Source of the DNA: Struthidea cinerea
Taxonomy: Eukaryota > Chordata > Aves > Passeriformes > Corcoracidae
NCBI GenBank assembly: GCA_013397865.1
Contig: VZTI01002788.1
Location: 202,539 to 266,538, forward strand
Reading direction: 5' to 3'
DNA: 64,000 nucleotides
Shown: in pieces, positions 61,101 through 64,000 of the stretch
Numbering within the stretch: position 1 is the first letter of the stretch
How the letters are laid out: each line of letters starts with the position of its first letter
Notes under the pieces: generated by a model
What the model saw: only the letters and a program-made list of their open reading frames with translations
Database searches by the model: none
What the model was told of the DNA's origin: nothing
Program-made: the position numbers and the translations under genes

Positions 61101-63444
61101 CAAGTCTTTGTGAGAAGACCACATAGCTAAGAAAAGATGATAAAGCAACGAGGCAATGATGAGGAATTACCTTAGTGAAAGACCATGGAGCTTCATCTCC
61201 TCCTTTACACCATTTTAGATGTATTTTAAAGAATGACTCTGATTGATTCCATTCTCTTCTTTTAATGCACTTATATTTAGGACCCTGTCAGCAATGTCTT
61301 TCCTATGGTGAGACCTTTCTTGCCTCAGAACAGAACACAGTTCAGTGAGGGAAGTCCTTCCCCAGCTCAGCCCTTTTCTTTGACAAGATTGCATAAGCAG
61401 AGTGTCTCACGCCCCTGAGTGGCAGCACAGCCATGCAAGAAAATAATTTCGTAAAAAGGTAAAGCAAGTGCTTTCTCCTAAAAACCTTAATATCCAGTGG
61501 TAAACAGACTCAGAGACATGGCACAGTGTGGGTTTTCAGACTTCAGAAGACTTAACTACTCAAATTTTTATGTTCTAATTTTTTTATATTATTCAGCTCT
61601 TACAAGCTAGACAGAGTAGTAGTTGCATTGCAAGAAACCTTGAGAATTAAGTCACTGTGTGGAATCATATCTGAATCCAGGGGCTGAGCAGAAGAAAGAA
61701 AAAAAGGTGAGAGACGATAAAAATGAAATTTCAATTATACTCCCAGACCATGTGTTAAAAGTAAATATAGGCTTAATATATGGGATTAGTTTACTTTGTA
61801 TACACATTTTGACAAGAAAAATAATCTTATATTCATCAGGGTGTCTGCAAAATAAGTCATGATTAAGAGGAAAATATATTACTAACCTATTCAGACCTTT
61901 GCAAGCTTCCAAATCCTGGCATCATACCAGTAATTCAGAACTCTTGGCTGAGATATCCACTTCTTTCCATTGGCTATCAAAGGAGAGCAGGAACATCCAG
62001 GTTTCTGAATGCTGCAAAGAAAGATGTTGAAGGACTGGGAGTATGTGGGAGCCAGATGGTGAGTCAAGTCTTCCCTGTGAACACCACTACCTTTTCAGTA
62101 TTCAAAAGTCTACACATGTTTTCAAGCCTGTATACCTGTTGAACAGAAGAGGATTGGGACTGAAACTGAATTTAGGTAGTCTCGATATGATCTGTAGGGA
62201 GCTCAGAGCGGAAGAATGTCTTCCAACATAAGGGTTTGATCCATGGCTAAAACGCCTTTCTTTCATAAATGTCACCGCTCTTTAGACTGTAAATATCACC
62301 TGTGTCACGTGTAAAGACAGGTTTTAAAATGGACAGATTTAATGCTTCTTTCTACCACAGGGAGGCTATTATCATCTAAAGGAGAAAATTTATTTTTTTT
62401 TTCCTTTTCCTTTGTGCTGCAGTGAAAACGTAGGTGTAAAGCAATACTCTGCCAACATCCTTTACACAGCACATGCAGATGAATTAGAAATAATTGCTGG
62501 AAAATCCTTTACTGGAATACACAGAATTCAAAATGAAATCTGCCCCCTCACACCTCAGATGCAGATCCACAAAGGTGGTATATTCACAAGAAATTACCCA
62601 TGCTGAGGATCTACCCCATAACCTCACAGAGTTCTTTTTCCACACACTGTGTAAGCAGCCCCCACTTTATAAACTGCATCTACGTATCTACTGGACACAG
62701 CAACATCAGATTAACATCTGAGTCCTTACACTGACTCCACACACAGTAAACATACGGTGCATGTCAGAGACATGCAGTAAAACATTAATATAAACGGTGC
62801 TGCATGCATTCAGCATAGATTCTTATTGCAGAAACACGCTTAAAGAGTACAGGTTATATATAATTTAAAATTAAAGAAGTGATGGATTTGTTCCCTTTCA
62901 GTTTAGACATTCTAGAGGACATGTAAGACCAGAAAGATGGAATGAACAACTGAAAAAAAGATAATGGAAGTAAAGGATTTTTGTTTAATCATATTTCCGC
63001 AAAAGTTATGGATGGAAGAAAATATATGTAGTGAGCCAGGTGTAGTTTTTGCTTGAAAATTTTGACAAAGTGAAATGTTAAAAACTTCTTTTTAATTGAA
63101 GTAAATCTGATTTTTTATGCAGCTATTCAAAATTTTTAAAGAAAAAATTGGAAACAGAAATGTTCAAATAAATTTTTTATTTGCATAGGAATTTCAAAGA
63201 CAAAAATCTATTTTTTTTCTTTTAAAAAATCATGATAAATGTCTTTTTTAAAATAATGAAGCAACAAAACAAGGACACCTAAGTGAAATGATGGCCATAC
63301 AGTTTACTGCAGGAAATCTGAATCCTTTTATTAGCATATGAGCTCAAAAAGTTTCTCCAAGATTTAAGCAGCTGTCTTCTTAGCTAAACTTCTTGAACGT
63401 TGAGGACCCCTCTTTATTGTTCTTGATTTACTTTCCTGGACTTT
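55200..63444. other. unique AT-rich DNA, no gene seen
   Basis: More than 8 kb without a recognised interspersed repeat. The longest frame is 148 codons on the minus strand (58261-58707). It has no recognised domain and is about what chance predicts for this much AT-rich DNA. A short direct repeat (atgttggcatga, spaced 20 bases) lies at 59508-59539. Confidence 0.45.
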
Positions 63445-63945
63445 CACAGAACCACAGAATTGTTACAGTTGGAAGGGATCTCTGGAGGTCACCCAATCCA
63501 AGTTCCTGCCGAGGCAGGGTCACCTGGAGCAGGTGATACAGAAACATGTTCAGGGGGGGTTTGGATGTCTCAGAGAGGAAGACTCCATGCCCTCTCTGGG
63601 CAGCTGTTCCAGTGCTCTGCCACCTTCAACATAAAGATGTTCTTCCTTGTGTTGAGGTAGAACTTCTTGTGTTTTAGTTTATGGACACTTCTCCTCATCA
63701 AGCACCACTGAAAAGAGTCTGGCACCATCCCCTTGGCACCCATTTCTGAGATATTTTTATGCATGGATGAGGTCCCCTATCAGTTGTCTCTTCACCAGAC
63801 TGAACAGGCCCAGTTCCCACAGTTTCTCCTCATGAAAGAGATTCCCAGGATCCCACTGGCCTTCTTGGCTACAGGGGCGCATCGCCGACTCATGGTCAAC
63901 CTGTTATCCACCAAGACTCCCAGGTTCTTTTCTGCAGTTTTCTTT
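63445..63945 (-). mobile_element. CR1 LINE 3' fragment, minus strand
   Basis: Starts 'cacagaaccacagaattgtt', then 'acagttggaagggatctctg', 'tgtctcagagaggaagactc', 'cagctgttccagtgctctgc', 'caccagactgaacaggccca', 'gttcccacagtttctcctca', 'actggccttcttggctacag' and 'ccaagactcccaggttcttt'. At about 500 bases it is among the longer and best preserved CR1 copies in the window. It holds 3' UTR and the very end of the coding part only. Confidence 0.95.
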
Positions 63946-63949
63946 TAAA

Positions 63950-63969
63950 ATATGATAAGCTTATCATAT
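63950..63969. repeat. 20-bp perfect palindrome
   Basis: ATATGATAAGCTTATCATAT is its own reverse complement. It sits five bases beyond the broken 5' end of the CR1 copy. Confidence 0.9.
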
Positions 63970-64000
63970 AAGATCAGTGCATGTCAGAATTCTGCTTCTG

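Noticed and set aside
1..64000. tRNA, rRNA, CRISPR, operon and prokaryotic signals
   Set aside because: No B-box-like tRNA core, no spaced direct-repeat array, no ribosomal segment and no compact coding layout were seen. The sequence is eukaryotic repeat-bearing DNA.
1..64000. Interstitial telomere repeats
   Set aside because: TTAGGG occurs only singly, never in tandem.

Overview
This window reads as vertebrate nuclear DNA from a bird, most likely a songbird. At least nine CR1 LINE copies carry the avian 3' terminal octamers (ATTCTATG/ATTCTGTG type) and the usual CR1 3' UTR phrases. Three LTRs resemble endogenous retrovirus families I remember from bird genomes. The background is AT-rich and CpG-poor. 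There is no operon structure, no Shine-Dalgarno logic and no long uninterrupted coding region, so it is not bacterial or viral. No complete gene can be supported. The window is best read as intergenic or deep intronic DNA. Family names come from memory of consensus sequences, not from a search.

Layout. 0-6 kb is unique AT-rich DNA with A/C-rich simple repeats. 5.9-6.4 kb is a solo ERVL-type LTR on the plus strand. 7.8-9.5 kb holds two decayed MIR-like SINE relics. 12.3-13.1 kb has a doubtful CR1 scrap and a possible LTR-like TATA/AATAAA pair. 14.6 kb and 17.1 kb carry long GAAA and TTTC/TTCC microsatellites in opposite orientation. Between them (15.97-16.34 kb, minus strand) is the best candidate for a real, unrecognised 3'-terminal exon. 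20.1-21.4 kb and 27.0-28.8 kb hold CR1 copies with their 3' ends facing each other. 30.84-31.88 kb is a GC-rich minus-strand LTR. 32.05-33.06 kb is an old CR1 next to a younger one. 35.16 kb has a 48-nt exon-like segment. 36.2 kb is another CR1, 37.75 kb an old palindromic repeat, and 38.23-38.87 kb a second minus-strand LTR. 47.6 kb has a 26-bp minisatellite of G/T units, each with exactly 19 T. 44.3, 49.3 and 63.4 kb carry further CR1 fragments.

Function. Nothing here forms a pathway. The content is a layered record of retroposition (MIR and old CR1, then younger CR1, then LTRs) plus microsatellite growth. The reported open reading frames over microsatellites, poly-T tracts, CR1s and LTRs are artefacts. 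Three exon-like segments, a near-perfect RFX X-box and a CTCF-like core are leads only. I found no convincing new biological system.
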